A stretch of DNA of 44,870 bases from contig NZ_JAERWK010000030.1 of the NCBI RefSeq assembly GCF_016918035.1, positions 1 through 44,870 of the forward strand. The letters run 5' to 3'. A model generated the notes under the pieces. That model had not been told where the DNA came from. It made no database searches and saw only the letters and a program-made list of their open reading frames with translations. The position numbers were made by a program, and so were the translations under genes. The DNA is from Nakamurella leprariae (GTDB taxonomy: Bacteria; Actinomycetota; Actinomycetes; Mycobacteriales; Nakamurellaceae). Below are positions 17,439 through 26,044 of the stretch, piece after piece (positions within the stretch are counted from its first letter, which is position 1; the number at the start of each line of letters is the position of its first letter).

Positions 17439-18307
17439 CCGAGTCCATCACCACGGAGCGGGCGGTCGTCGACCAGGCGGCCGAGGAGCTGCTCGAGCGT
17501 CCCGGGCCGGCCGCCACCGAGACCCCGGCCGCCCGGCGCCGCAACCCGCTGCAGGTGGTCGGCCGGATCCTGGCGGCGATCGTCGTCCGGTACTGGCCGA
17601 TCATCGCGATGCTCATCGCCTGGCCGGTCTGGTTGTGGGCCAACGGGTACAGCCGCGCCGTCGCGCCGGGTCCGCTCGACGTGGCCACCGATCTGGTGCA
17701 GCACCCCGACGTGTACCTGCTGCCGGTGCTGTGGACCGCGCTGTTCGCGATCGGCGGGCTGCTGCTCGGCATGCTGGTCGGCATCGTGCTCGGCGTGCTG
17801 GTCTGGATGTCGCCGCTGGTGTCCGGACTGCTGCTGCCCAGTGCGTTGATCCTGCGCGTCGTCCCGGTCACTGCGATGATCCCGATCCTGGCCGCCCTCT
17901 TCGGCTACGGCTCGGGCACCGTCGTGGTGATGGTGGTGATCCTGGTGTTCTTCCCGGCCTTCTCGCTCACCGTCTCGGGCATGTCCTCGGTGTCGCAGTC
18001 CAGCCGGGACCTGTTCGCCGTGCTCGGGTCAGGGCTGGCCGCGCGGGTCTTCCGGCTGCACCTGCCCGCCGCCATCCCGAGCATCATGCTGGCGCTGCGG
18101 ATCAGCGCGCCGGTCGGGATCCTCGGGGTGCTGCTGGCCGAGTACCTGCTCTCCGGTGTCGGTCTCGGCGACCTGCTGCGTACCGCCGGCGAACGCCTGG
18201 AGTACGAGCGCGAGTGGGCGGCCGCGCTCGTGGCCACCGTGCTGTCCGTCATCTGCTTCGGGCTCGCCCGCACCGCGGAGCGCAGGGTCGTCGACCGCGT
18301 GACCTGA
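17435..18307 (+). CDS. ABC importer permease (SsuC/TauC type), second subunit
   Basis: A 290-residue permease. The GTG start at 17435 overlaps the preceding stop by four bases and has a GGAGG ribosome site. About 50 polar residues precede the first membrane span (VRYWPIIAMLIAWPVWLWA). The loop motif SGLAARVFRLHLPAAIPSIM is near residue 200, followed by GILGVLLAEYLLSGVGLG. Partner of the upstream permease. Confidence 0.9.
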   Translation: MTESITTERAVVDQAAEELLERPGPAATETPAARRRNPLQVVGRILAAIVVRYWPIIAMLIAWPVWLWANGYSRAVAPGPLDVATDLVQHPDVYLLPVLWTALFAIGGLLLGMLVGIVLGVLVWMSPLVSGLLLPSALILRVVPVTAMIPILAALFGYGSGTVVVMVVILVFFPAFSLTVSGMSSVSQSSRDLFAVLGSGLAARVFRLHLPAAIPSIMLALRISAPVGILGVLLAEYLLSGVGLGDLLRTAGERLEYEREWAAALVATVLSVICFGLARTAERRVVDRVT

Positions 18308-18377
18308 CGTCCCGCGCCCACCGCACCTGCATCTCCAACACCCCTCCTGCAGCACTGACAAGATCGTGGGTCCTCAC

Positions 18378-19451
18378 ATGCAGCTCCGTACCTCCGCGCG
18401 CCGGCGTGCGCGCATCCTGGCGGCGACCACCGTGAGCACGGTGGCGGCGCTCGTCCTCGCCGGATGTGGCGGGGGCGACTCCGACACCGCGGCCGGGGAC
18501 GGAACCTCCGCCGCCCCGGCCGAGCTCGTGCCGTTCCGGGTCGCCCAGGCGTGGATCTCCAACACCGAGTACGGCGGCTTCTGGCTGGCCATGGACAAGG
18601 GCTACTACGAGGCCGAGGGCCTCGACGTCGAGTGGCTGCCCGGCGGCCCGGATGCCCCGACCGCCGAGTCGCAGGTCGCCGCGGATGCGGCGGACGCCGG
18701 CATCACCGCGACCATGAACACTGCGTTCGCCGCGATGGCCGACGACGACTTCACCGTGATCGGGTCGGTGTTCCAGGACAACCCGGGCTGCTACCTGTGG
18801 CTGGCCGACAACAAGGTGGAGACGGCCCAGGACCTGATCGGCAAGACGATCCTGGCTCAGACCGAGACCTCGGTCCTGGCCACGCTCGCCGTCAACGACA
18901 TCCCCGCCGACCAGGTCACGATCCTGCCCACCGGGTTCGACCCGGCCCCGCTGGTCAACGGCGACGGGGACGTCTACACCGCCTACATCACCAACCAGCC
19001 GATCACCATGGAGCTGGAGTTCGGGTTGGAGATGGGCACGGACTTCGGGTGCACGCTCACCGGTGACATGGGCCTGCCCATGTACGCCTCGTCCATCTTC
19101 GCCAAGGCGAGCGCGATCGAGGCGGACCGGGAGAACTACGTCAAGTTCCTCCGTGCGTCGCAGAAGGGCTGGCAGGACTTCCTGGCCGACCCGGCGGCCG
19201 GGGCCGCGCTGGCGGTGGACGAGTACGGGGTGGATCTGGGCCTGGATCTCGAGCAGCAGACCAGGTCCGCCGAGGCGTTCGCCGGGCTGATGGAGAGCGA
19301 CGTCACCGCCGAGCACGGGCTGCTCTACATGGATGTCGACCGGCTGGAGACCGAGATGTACCCGGCGCTGGAGGCGTCGGGTGTCACCGATCTGCCGCCG
19401 GTGAGCGAGGCGGTCGATCTCACCCTGCTGGACGAGATCGACGCGAAGTGA
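18378..19451 (+). CDS. Lipoprotein substrate-binding protein of ABC importer (NMT1/SsuA-like)
   Basis: A 357-residue extracytoplasmic solute receptor. A basic N-terminus and lipobox LAGC place the lipidated Cys at residue 30. The mature domain begins with the SsuA/THI5-like pattern (AQAWISNTEYGGFWLAMDKG, then YYEAEGLDVEW). The ATG at 18378 is preferred over a GTG at 18366; the ribosome site is weak. Gap of 70 nt after the permease. Ligand unknown; only distantly like the two binding proteins of cluster 2. Confidence 0.9.
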   Translation: MQLRTSARRRARILAATTVSTVAALVLAGCGGGDSDTAAGDGTSAAPAELVPFRVAQAWISNTEYGGFWLAMDKGYYEAEGLDVEWLPGGPDAPTAESQVAADAADAGITATMNTAFAAMADDDFTVIGSVFQDNPGCYLWLADNKVETAQDLIGKTILAQTETSVLATLAVNDIPADQVTILPTGFDPAPLVNGDGDVYTAYITNQPITMELEFGLEMGTDFGCTLTGDMGLPMYASSIFAKASAIEADRENYVKFLRASQKGWQDFLADPAAGAALAVDEYGVDLGLDLEQQTRSAEAFAGLMESDVTAEHGLLYMDVDRLETEMYPALEASGVTDLPPVSEAVDLTLLDEIDAK

Positions 19452-19542
19452 AGCCCCGCCGGCGGCGGTGGGCCCGGATGCCCGCCGTCGCCGGTGGTTC
19501 CCGCACGCCGCAGCGCTGATCGAGACGAGGACAGGACGACGG

Positions 19543-20946
19543 ATGAGCAAGCGCATGGTCATGGGGGTGTTCGAGGCCGGCACCCAGCAGATCGGCGGCA
19601 CCACCAGCTGGTCCCACCCGCGCAGCCAGAACGGCGACTACCGGGACATCGAGTACTGGATCGAGATGGCCCGCATGCTGGACGACGCGGGCTTCGACTT
19701 CCTCTTCTTCGCCGGTGGCTCGTTCGGGTACGCCTCGCTCAAGGGCGAACTGTCCGACGTGCTGGTCCGCGCGGGCATGATGTTCGGCCTGGACGGCGGG
19801 TACCTGATCCCGGCGCTGGCCGCAGCCACGCAGCGGCTCGGGTTCGTGGTCACCACCACGACCGGCTCGGACCACCCGGTGCACACGGTGCGCAAGTACT
19901 CGACGCTCGACCACATCACCAAGGGCCGCATCGGCTGGAACATCGTCACCGGCGCCTCGCAGAACACCATGGCCCAGATGCTGGGCCACACCGAGATGGT
20001 GCCGCACGACCAGCGGTACGAGGCCGCAGCCGAGTACGTCGAACTGGCCCTGAAGTTCTGGGAGGCCGGCAACGAGGACGACGTCATCGTCCTGGACCGG
20101 GAGCGCAACGTCTTCGCGGACCCGGAGAAGATCCACCGGGTCGACCACGACGGCACCTACTACCGCTCGCACGGCTACCACACCCAGCCGCCGTCGCCGC
20201 AGCGATCACCGGTGCTCTTCCAGGCCGGGACCTCCGCGGTGGGACGCGCGTTCGCCGCCCGGCACGCCGAGGCGGTGTTCGTCCAGGGCACCACCCTGGA
20301 GCAGACCGCCGCCAACGTGGCCGACATCCGGCGCCGGACGGCCGAGCAGGGCCGCGACCCGCAGGACATCAAGCTCATCGTCGGCGTCACCGTGATCACC
20401 GCACCGACCAGCGCCGAGGCGCACCGGCTGCGAGCCGAGTTCGAGGCGCTGCAGACCGATGAGCTGGCCGCGCACTACTACTCGGGCAACACCGGGTTGA
20501 ACCTGCTGGAGTACGACCTCGACCGGCCGCTCAAGGACCAGCTGCCGGACGACGGCATGGCCGGGCAGATGGGCGTCAGCAACATCGAGCGCTTCTACAC
20601 CCGGCCCGACGGCAGCACGCCGACGGTGCGGGAGATCCTCGACGACCTCAAGGGCAAGGGCACCCGCGGCTTCCCGATCACCGGGGATCCGGTCGAGGTG
20701 GCCGACCAGTTGGAGCGACTGGTCGACCTGACCGGGCTGGACGGCTTCATGCTCGAGGCGGTGTTCAACCAGGCCTCGATGCGGGACTTCATCGAGCTGG
20801 TCGTGCCGGAACTGCGCCGACGTGGGCGACTGGGGCCCGCCCCCGAGGGCACCACGTTGCGGGAACGGCTGATCGGCAGGGGCCGGCACCTCTCGCCCGA
20901 CCACTACGCCTCGCGACTGCGGGAGGAGCAGCGGCAGCTGGTGTGA
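19543..20946 (+). CDS. NtaA/SnaA/DszA-type FMN-dependent monooxygenase (LLM class)
   Basis: A 467-residue FMNH2-dependent monooxygenase, third of cluster 1, closing the importer operon. Landmarks: GFDFLFFAGGSFGYAS, LDHITKGRIGWNIVTGASQ, PPSPQRSPVLFQAGTSAVGR and C-terminal VVPELRRRGRLG...TTLRERL. The ATG at 19543 (after AGGACAGGACGACGG) is chosen over an upstream in-frame start at 19468. Import and oxidation of the same compound is the natural reading. Only 22 nt separates it from the convergent DinB gene. Confidence 0.88.
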   Translation: MSKRMVMGVFEAGTQQIGGTTSWSHPRSQNGDYRDIEYWIEMARMLDDAGFDFLFFAGGSFGYASLKGELSDVLVRAGMMFGLDGGYLIPALAAATQRLGFVVTTTTGSDHPVHTVRKYSTLDHITKGRIGWNIVTGASQNTMAQMLGHTEMVPHDQRYEAAAEYVELALKFWEAGNEDDVIVLDRERNVFADPEKIHRVDHDGTYYRSHGYHTQPPSPQRSPVLFQAGTSAVGRAFAARHAEAVFVQGTTLEQTAANVADIRRRTAEQGRDPQDIKLIVGVTVITAPTSAEAHRLRAEFEALQTDELAAHYYSGNTGLNLLEYDLDRPLKDQLPDDGMAGQMGVSNIERFYTRPDGSTPTVREILDDLKGKGTRGFPITGDPVEVADQLERLVDLTGLDGFMLEAVFNQASMRDFIELVVPELRRRGRLGPAPEGTTLRERLIGRGRHLSPDHYASRLREEQRQLV

Positions 20947-20968
20947 CCGGGCGATCGGTGCGCGGGGT

Positions 20969-21496
20969 TCACGCCCCGACGTCGTGCAGGTGGTGCTCGA
21001 CGTCGTGCAGGAAGTACACGCCGAGCGTCGCGACGGTGAATCGGGATCCGTTCGATCGGCGCCCGGTGCGTTCCCACGCGTCGCTGGTGACGGCCGAGAA
21101 CACCGGCACCGTCCCGGCCGCCGTAGCGGCGATCTCCGCGGCGACGGTGGCCGGGTCGCTCACCGCGTAGTCCCGCTCCAGCGCGGTGGCGTCCTGGTCC
21201 CAGTTGTCGAACTGCGGGTCGTCCTGCTCCAGCATCAGCGCGGCCCGCCGCCCGAACAGCTCGTAGACGTCCCGCACATGGGCGGCGTACTCCAGCGGCG
21301 ACCACACGAGGGAGGACGGCCGCTGCGCCACGTCCGGCCGGGTCAGCACCGCCGGCCAGCGCGCCGCAGCCCGCGCCAGCCGGTCGGCCAGCGTCGCCGG
21401 CCCGACCGTCGCCGGGTCGAATCCGCACTCCCGGCACGGCGCGGAGATGACCCAGGTCCAATCCTTGTCGTCCGGCGGCGGGACCGGGAGCGTCAT
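20969..21496 (-). CDS. DinB/mycothiol-dependent-like four-helix protein
   Basis: A 175-residue DinB-superfamily protein; members are metal-binding four-helix bundles, some being thiol (mycothiol/bacillithiol) S-transferases. Likely metal-ligand histidines are in SPLEYAAHVRDV (about residue 75) and FLHDVEHHLHDV at the C-terminus. Residues 20-23 contain a CREC pair of cysteines. The ATG at 21496 overlaps the stop of cinA by four bases, so the pair is coupled. Confidence 0.8.
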   Translation of the reverse strand: MTLPVPPPDDKDWTWVISAPCRECGFDPATVGPATLADRLARAAARWPAVLTRPDVAQRPSSLVWSPLEYAAHVRDVYELFGRRAALMLEQDDPQFDNWDQDATALERDYAVSDPATVAAEIAATAAGTVPVFSAVTSDAWERTGRRSNGSRFTVATLGVYFLHDVEHHLHDVGA

Positions 21497-22743
21497 GGCC
21501 GGAGCAGCTGCCGCCGCAGGAAGTCCAGCGCGCCGATGACGCTGCGCTGCCGGATCTGGTCGTGCTGGCCGGGCAGCAGCAGCCGGGTGGTCACCACCGC
21601 ATCGCCGAGGGCCAGGCCGATGCAGACCGCGCTGACCGCCGCCCCCGTCTGGTCGGCCGGCACGCTGCCGCCGGTGACCGCCAGCCCGACCGAGCTGTCC
21701 AGGGCGCGGCGGGCCCCGACCGCCATCGCGCCGGCCGTCTGCTCGTCCTCGACCCCTACCGTCGCACCGGCCCCGAGGAGCCGCTGCCTCAGTCCGGTCT
21801 CGTGCGACACGATGCTGCCGCGCAGTACGTCGTCGGCGCCAGCGACCGCGGTGAGGCGGGCCGCCAGCAGCCCGCCGGTGGCCGATTCGGCCAGGCCCAG
21901 GGTCAGCCCACGGTCCCGCAGCCGGTCCAGCACCACGGACTCCATGGTGTCGTCGTCGTAGCCGAAGAGGTTGCCCGCCACCAGGTCCTCGACCCGTGTG
22001 GACCACTGCGACAACAGGTCCGCGGCGGTGGCACTGTCGGCGGCCTTGGCCGTCAGGCGGACCTTGATGCCCTCCCACCCGCTGGCCAGGAAGGCCAGGG
22101 TCGGGTTGCCGACCCGGTCGAGCTCGTCGATGAGCGGCGCCAGCCGCTCGGCCAGGCCGCTCTCGCTGTCACCCCAGGTGCGCAGGGTGCGGCTCACGAT
22201 GACCGCCGCCTCGCCGCTCCGCGCGTGCAGGTCGGGCAGCACCGCCCGTTCCAGCATGTCCTTCATCTCGTGCGGGACGCCGGGCACCGCGTACAGCACC
22301 TTGGCGGCCCCGTCGAGGGTCACCGGGCAGATGAGTCCCGGTGCGGTGCCCCGGGTCTGCGGGATGACCGACGCCCCGGCCGGGACCATCGCCTGGGTCA
22401 GGTTGTTCTCGGGCATGGGACGTCCGCGCGCGGCGAACAGCTCCCGGATGCGGTCGGCGATCTCGTCGTCCAGGGCCAGATCGACGCCCATCACCGCGGC
22501 GATGGCCTGCCTGGTCAGGTCGTCGTGGGTGGGACCGAGCCCGCCGCAGACGATGACGGCGTCGGCCTCGGCCAGCGCCCGGCGGAACGCGGTCACCACC
22601 CGGTCCAAGTTGTCGCCGACCTTGGTCTGCAGCAGCGAGTCGAAGCCGTGGGCGGCCAGCTGCTCGCCGATCCACGAGGAATTGGTGTCCACGATCTGCC
22701 CGAGCAGCAGCTCGGTGCCGACGGCGACGACGTCAACGCGCAT
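21493..22743 (-). CDS. cinA: CinA-like protein (NMN amidohydrolase / ADP-ribose pyrophosphatase family)
   Basis: A 416-residue two-domain protein. The N-terminal MoaB/MogA-like domain has GTELLLGQIVDTNS (about 9-22) and GGLGPTHDDLT. The C-terminal PncC domain has LAESATGGLLAARL and, where most members carry VTGIAGP, the variant VTGGSVPADQTG, which may lower deamidase activity. CinA proteins recycle NMN or hydrolyse ADP-ribose. The start at 22743 gives the standard MRVDVVAVGTELL opening; a few codons further upstream are also in frame. Confidence 0.92.
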   Translation of the reverse strand: MRVDVVAVGTELLLGQIVDTNSSWIGEQLAAHGFDSLLQTKVGDNLDRVVTAFRRALAEADAVIVCGGLGPTHDDLTRQAIAAVMGVDLALDDEIADRIRELFAARGRPMPENNLTQAMVPAGASVIPQTRGTAPGLICPVTLDGAAKVLYAVPGVPHEMKDMLERAVLPDLHARSGEAAVIVSRTLRTWGDSESGLAERLAPLIDELDRVGNPTLAFLASGWEGIKVRLTAKAADSATAADLLSQWSTRVEDLVAGNLFGYDDDTMESVVLDRLRDRGLTLGLAESATGGLLAARLTAVAGADDVLRGSIVSHETGLRQRLLGAGATVGVEDEQTAGAMAVGARRALDSSVGLAVTGGSVPADQTGAAVSAVCIGLALGDAVVTTRLLLPGQHDQIRQRSVIGALDFLRRQLLRP

Positions 22744-22869
22744 GGGTGACCTCACAGTCCGGGGTGGGGGTGCTGCAGGGATGCAACCACGTCGGTCGGA
22801 TGCGTCCGCCTACGGTGGTCACGACCGCGTGCTCGCCGCTCGTCCGCTGTCCGCCACAGGAGGCTCCCG

Positions 22870-23784
22870 ATGCCGATCGCCATCACCTACGACCGCTTCG
22901 GCGACCCGGACGTGCTCACCGTCACCGAGGTGCCCGTCCCGGAGCCCGAACCCGGGCAGGTACGGGTCAAGGTGGCCGCCACGGGGGTCAACCCGGCCGA
23001 CTGGAAGCTGCGGCGCGGCCTGCTCGGCGGTGAGCCACCGACGGAGCCACGCATCACCGGCATCGACTTCGCCGGCACGATCGACGCGTTCGGCGGGCAG
23101 GTCGACGGCTTCACCGGCGGCGAGCGGGTGGTCGGGCAGAGCCCGACCGGCGCGGCCGCCGAGTACGTCACCATCGACCCCGGGGCCCTCGTCGTGGTGC
23201 CGGACCAGGTCGACCTGATCACCGCGGCGGCCATCCCGGTGGCCGGGGAGGCGGCCATCCGGGCGCTCCGGTTGTCCGGCGTGCAGCGGGGCGACACCCT
23301 GCTCGTGCACGCGGCCACCGGCGGGGTCGGCAGCTTCCTGACCCAGCTGGCGGTGGCCGACGGCGTCACCGTCGTCGGCACCACCAGCGACGCCAATGCC
23401 GATTTCCTGCGCTCGCTGGGTGCCACCGCGGTCGCCTACGGCGAGGGGTGGGAGGAGCGGGTGCGCGAGGTCGCGATCACCGGCGTCGACGCGGTGGTCG
23501 ACGTGGCCGGCACGGGAGTCATCGACGGCTCGCTCGGACTGGTCAAGCCCGGCGGCCGGGTGGTCAGCCTGGCCGATGCCGGCGCCACCGCGGCCGGCGC
23601 CGTGTACTCCGACGGGTCCGAGGCGGGGTTCGAGCGCGCACTGGTCGAGGCGGTCGCGGCGGTGGCCACCGGCACGGTCGAGGTACCGGTGATCAAGACC
23701 TTCCCGCTGGTGGGCACGGCCGAGGCGCAGCGGTTCTCCGAGACCGGGCACGTGCGCGGCAAGATCGTCATCACGGTGCCCTGA
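22870..23784 (+). CDS. NADP-dependent quinone oxidoreductase-like MDR protein
   Basis: A 304-residue zinc-free medium-chain dehydrogenase/reductase of the quinone-oxidoreductase group, reducing quinones or enones with NADPH. GroES-like N-domain with VKVAATGVNPADWKLRRG (about 36-53); Rossmann motif HAATGGVGSF (about 148-157). None of the usual zinc cysteines is present. Good ribosome site (ACAGGAGGCTCCCG). Single gene divergent from cinA, convergent with the CPBP gene 12 nt away. Confidence 0.9.
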   Translation: MPIAITYDRFGDPDVLTVTEVPVPEPEPGQVRVKVAATGVNPADWKLRRGLLGGEPPTEPRITGIDFAGTIDAFGGQVDGFTGGERVVGQSPTGAAAEYVTIDPGALVVVPDQVDLITAAAIPVAGEAAIRALRLSGVQRGDTLLVHAATGGVGSFLTQLAVADGVTVVGTTSDANADFLRSLGATAVAYGEGWEERVREVAITGVDAVVDVAGTGVIDGSLGLVKPGGRVVSLADAGATAAGAVYSDGSEAGFERALVEAVAAVATGTVEVPVIKTFPLVGTAEAQRFSETGHVRGKIVITVP

Positions 23785-23796
23785 CCGGTCCCGGCG

Positions 23797-24570
23797 TCAG
23801 CCGCCGGCGGCGGAGAACAGCGGCGGCAGCACGAACAGCATGGTCATCGACCAGGTGACGTGGGTCAGGATCGGCCCGAGGATGCCGCCGCTGGCCCGGC
23901 GCTGCAGCCCCACCACCAGCCCCAGCACCGCGGCCGCGAAGACCAGCATGAAGTTGCCGGTGGCCACCGTGGTCAGCGTGTAGATCACCGTCGAGACGAG
24001 CACCGCGTGGCGCACGCCGACGGCCGCGTACAGCGCGCCGCGGAAGAACATCTCCTCGGCGATGCCGTTCACCGCGGTGACCACGGCGACCGCCGCGAGG
24101 GGCCGTTCCCGGGCCTGCTCGAGGATGCCCTCGGTCGCGGCGCGCAGCGGCTCGACCTCGCGGACGACGAGCGCCCCGGCCACGAAGACCAGCCCGATGC
24201 CGAGGCCGAGCAGGATCGGCGGCACCACCGGCCGGCGGCGCTCGCCGGACCGGTCCGTCGTCCAGCCCAGGTGCAGGGGACCGCTCAGGATGCCGCCCAC
24301 CGCCCAGGTCAGGGCCAGGGCGATGGTGAGCGGGTAGAACGCGGGGGCGTCCGGGGGGACGTTCAGCGAGACGCCGAGCAGCACCGCGCCGACGACCAGG
24401 GTGGCGCCGGCGACGAGCCGCCGGCGCAGGAACGCCCGGGCGGTCTGCCGGTGGTCGCGGTCGATGCGGTCGATCAGCGCCGGTCCGATGACGCGGCCGA
24501 TCCGGTCCACCAGGCGCCGGAAGCGGCCGGCGGGCGCCGGATCGGGTCGGGCGGCGGGATCGGCGCTCAT
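23797..24570 (-). CDS. CPBP-family intramembrane metalloprotease
   Basis: A 257-residue membrane protein with about seven hydrophobic segments. The CPBP/Abi catalytic motif EEMFFRG lies in NGIAEEMFFRGALYAA, and a second motif histidine is in LTHVTWS near the C-terminus. Members process prenylated or membrane proteins, or protect against bacteriocins. The ATG at 24570 is used because upstream in-frame sequence overlaps the preceding gene. It begins 7 nt after the SDR gene, so co-transcribed. Confidence 0.85.
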   Translation of the reverse strand: MSADPAARPDPAPAGRFRRLVDRIGRVIGPALIDRIDRDHRQTARAFLRRRLVAGATLVVGAVLLGVSLNVPPDAPAFYPLTIALALTWAVGGILSGPLHLGWTTDRSGERRRPVVPPILLGLGIGLVFVAGALVVREVEPLRAATEGILEQARERPLAAVAVVTAVNGIAEEMFFRGALYAAVGVRHAVLVSTVIYTLTTVATGNFMLVFAAAVLGLVVGLQRRASGGILGPILTHVTWSMTMLFVLPPLFSAAGG

Positions 24571-24577
24571 CGGCGGC

Positions 24578-25516
24578 TCAGCCCTGCGGGCCCGTGCTCC
24601 GGGCCGGCTCCTGGTCGGCCGCCCCGGCGGCGGCCCGGTCGGCCAGGGCCAGCCGCACGGCCTCGTCGTAGTCGAGCGGCTCACCGGGGACCAGCTGCTC
24701 GATGGAGCGGTCGTGCACGACCACCTCGTTGCTCATCGAGTCGATGAGGTTGCGGCCGGTCTGCGTGTCGACGTCGGTGATGAGCGCCAGCCACCCGGAC
24801 GACAACCGCGGGGTGAGCAGCGGTACCGGAATGATCGGCACGTCCCGGTGCTTCTGCAGCCGGGCGGCCCGCTTGAGCATGTCCCGGTAGCTGAGCACCT
24901 CCGGGCCGCCGATCTCGTACACCCGGCCGAACGCCTCGGGACGGTCGAAGACGCCGACCAGGTAGCGGATGACGTCGGGCAGCGCGATGGGCTGGGTCTT
25001 CGTCTCCACCCACTTGGGGGCGATCATGGCCGGCAGGTGCTCGACGAGCTGGCGGGTGATCTCCCAGGAGATGCCGCCGTGCCCGATGACGATGGCCGCG
25101 CGCAGCACGGTCACCGGGACGCCGGCCTCGCCGAGCAGGTCCTCGACCTCGCGCCGGGACCGCAGGTGCGCGGACAGGTCCTCGGCGTCGTCGCCCAGTC
25201 CACCCAGGTAGATGATCTGCCGGACCCCGCCGTCCTTGGCCGCCCGGCCGAACGCGCGGGCCGCCGCGGCGTCCTTGGCCTCGAAGTTCTCGGTGTCCAG
25301 CGAGTGCACCAGGTAGTAGGCGATCTCGACGCCGTCCAGCGCTCGGCGCAGGCTGTCCGGGTCGTCGACGTCCGCGCCGACCGCCTGGCCGGGGCCGCCG
25401 TAGGAGTCGGGGCGCCGCGTCATGGCGAGCACCTCGTGGCCGGCCTCGACGAGGGCCGGAACCAGATGGGAGCCGATGAAGCCGGTGGCCCCGGTGACCA
25501 GGACGCGCGCGGACAT
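24578..25516 (-). CDS. NAD(P)-binding SDR / NmrA-like protein
   Basis: A 312-residue Rossmann protein of the atypical/extended SDR group (NDUFA9/NmrA-like): VLVTGATGFIGSHLVPALV at 5-23, IAYYLVHSL near 65, IIYLGGLGDD near 100. The YxxxK pair is replaced by HLRSRREVEDLL, so it may bind rather than turn over NAD(P)H. Strong ribosome site (GGAGGACTCAGAC). Heads a two-gene unit with the CPBP protease. Confidence 0.85.
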   Translation of the reverse strand: MSARVLVTGATGFIGSHLVPALVEAGHEVLAMTRRPDSYGGPGQAVGADVDDPDSLRRALDGVEIAYYLVHSLDTENFEAKDAAAARAFGRAAKDGGVRQIIYLGGLGDDAEDLSAHLRSRREVEDLLGEAGVPVTVLRAAIVIGHGGISWEITRQLVEHLPAMIAPKWVETKTQPIALPDVIRYLVGVFDRPEAFGRVYEIGGPEVLSYRDMLKRAARLQKHRDVPIIPVPLLTPRLSSGWLALITDVDTQTGRNLIDSMSNEVVVHDRSIEQLVPGEPLDYDEAVRLALADRAAAGAADQEPARSTGPQG

Positions 25517-25565
25517 GTCTGAGTCCTCCAGGAACGGGTCGGTGGACTGCTGCGGACCACACTAG

Positions 25566-25763
25566 CTACGGCACTCGCGCGGTCCTCGGATGCCGGAAGT
25601 ACCCGATCTCGGACGCCCTCAACAGCACGGGTGACGTGGTCCACAGCCGGACCGGCACCCGTTTCTGGAAGGTCCCGCCCCCGTGATCGCTGCCGAGCCA
25701 GAGGATCCGCCGAGCCGCGACATCGGGGCTGGTGCACCACCTGGTCCCGGTGACCTGCGTCAC
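25566..25763 (-). CDS. Possible small ORF, unrecognised
   Basis: A 65-codon GTG-started frame between the SDR gene and the leader peptide. The translation (with RRILWLGSDHGGG in the middle) matches nothing I know, and no clear ribosome site is present. The region 25517-25826 otherwise appears to be promoter DNA. It could be chance. Confidence 0.2.
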   Translation of the reverse strand: MTQVTGTRWCTSPDVAARRILWLGSDHGGGTFQKRVPVRLWTTSPVLLRASEIGYFRHPRTARVP

Positions 25764-25813
25764 GAACAGCCGGCCAGTTCAGGAATTCGTTCCGCCGACC
25801 GTCGGGTCGGTGC

Positions 25814-25819
25814 GACACT
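25814..25819 (+). promoter_or_regulatory. -10-like element for a leaderless leader peptide
   Basis: GACACT ends 7 nt before the GTG at 25827, the spacing of leaderless actinobacterial promoters. Upstream, TGCGTCACGAACAGC (25756-25770) recurs almost exactly at 26109-26123. Confidence 0.4.
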
Positions 25820-25826
25820 CGCACGC

Positions 25827-25910
25827 GTGGCGGACGCCGTGCTCTTCGCTCGTGAACACATCGACCTGATGCGTTCATGCAGTGCTGCCTGTTGCCCTCT
25901 GGATCGCTGA
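25827..25910 (+). CDS. Cysteine-containing regulatory leader peptide
   Basis: A 27-codon ORF whose C-terminal half, AREHIDLMRSCSAACC, matches the actinobacterial family annotated as 'putative leader peptide' (R-x-H-I/V-D-L-x-R ... S-A-x-C). Such peptides normally precede sulfur-assimilation operons. It has three Cys codons, two adjacent, near the end, which suits ribosome stalling when cysteinyl-tRNA is scarce. The GTG lies 7 nt after a -10-like GACACT. Hairpins follow at 25916-25934 and 25995-26016. The next clear gene is the Rrf2 regulator at 26353. Confidence 0.7.
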   Translation: MADAVLFAREHIDLMRSCSAACCPLDR

Positions 25911-25994
25911 CCTCGATGCTCCTGACGGGAGCGTTCCGTCGATCCCTGAGGACCCTCCATGTCTGTCATCCTGCGCCCATGGTCGGGCGGTGAC

Positions 25995-26016
25995 CGGCCG
26001 GCTGTCGTGCCGGCCG
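25995..26016 (+). terminator. Hairpin downstream of the leader peptide, possible attenuator
   Basis: 8-bp perfect stem CGGCCGGC / GCCGGCCG with a 6-nt loop, 85 nt after the leader-peptide stop. A weaker 7-bp hairpin around GCTCC-TGACG-GGAGC (25916-25934) lies between. Either could be the conditional terminator. Confidence 0.4.
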
Positions 26017-26044
26017 TGTCCTTCGGCTCCCGATCCGCCGCGCG

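Noticed and set aside
12233-20946. Reading cluster 1 as a dszABC dibenzothiophene desulfurisation operon
   Set aside because: The monooxygenases share the DszA superfamily, but no DszB-like desulfinase is present and the importer suggests a small soluble substrate.
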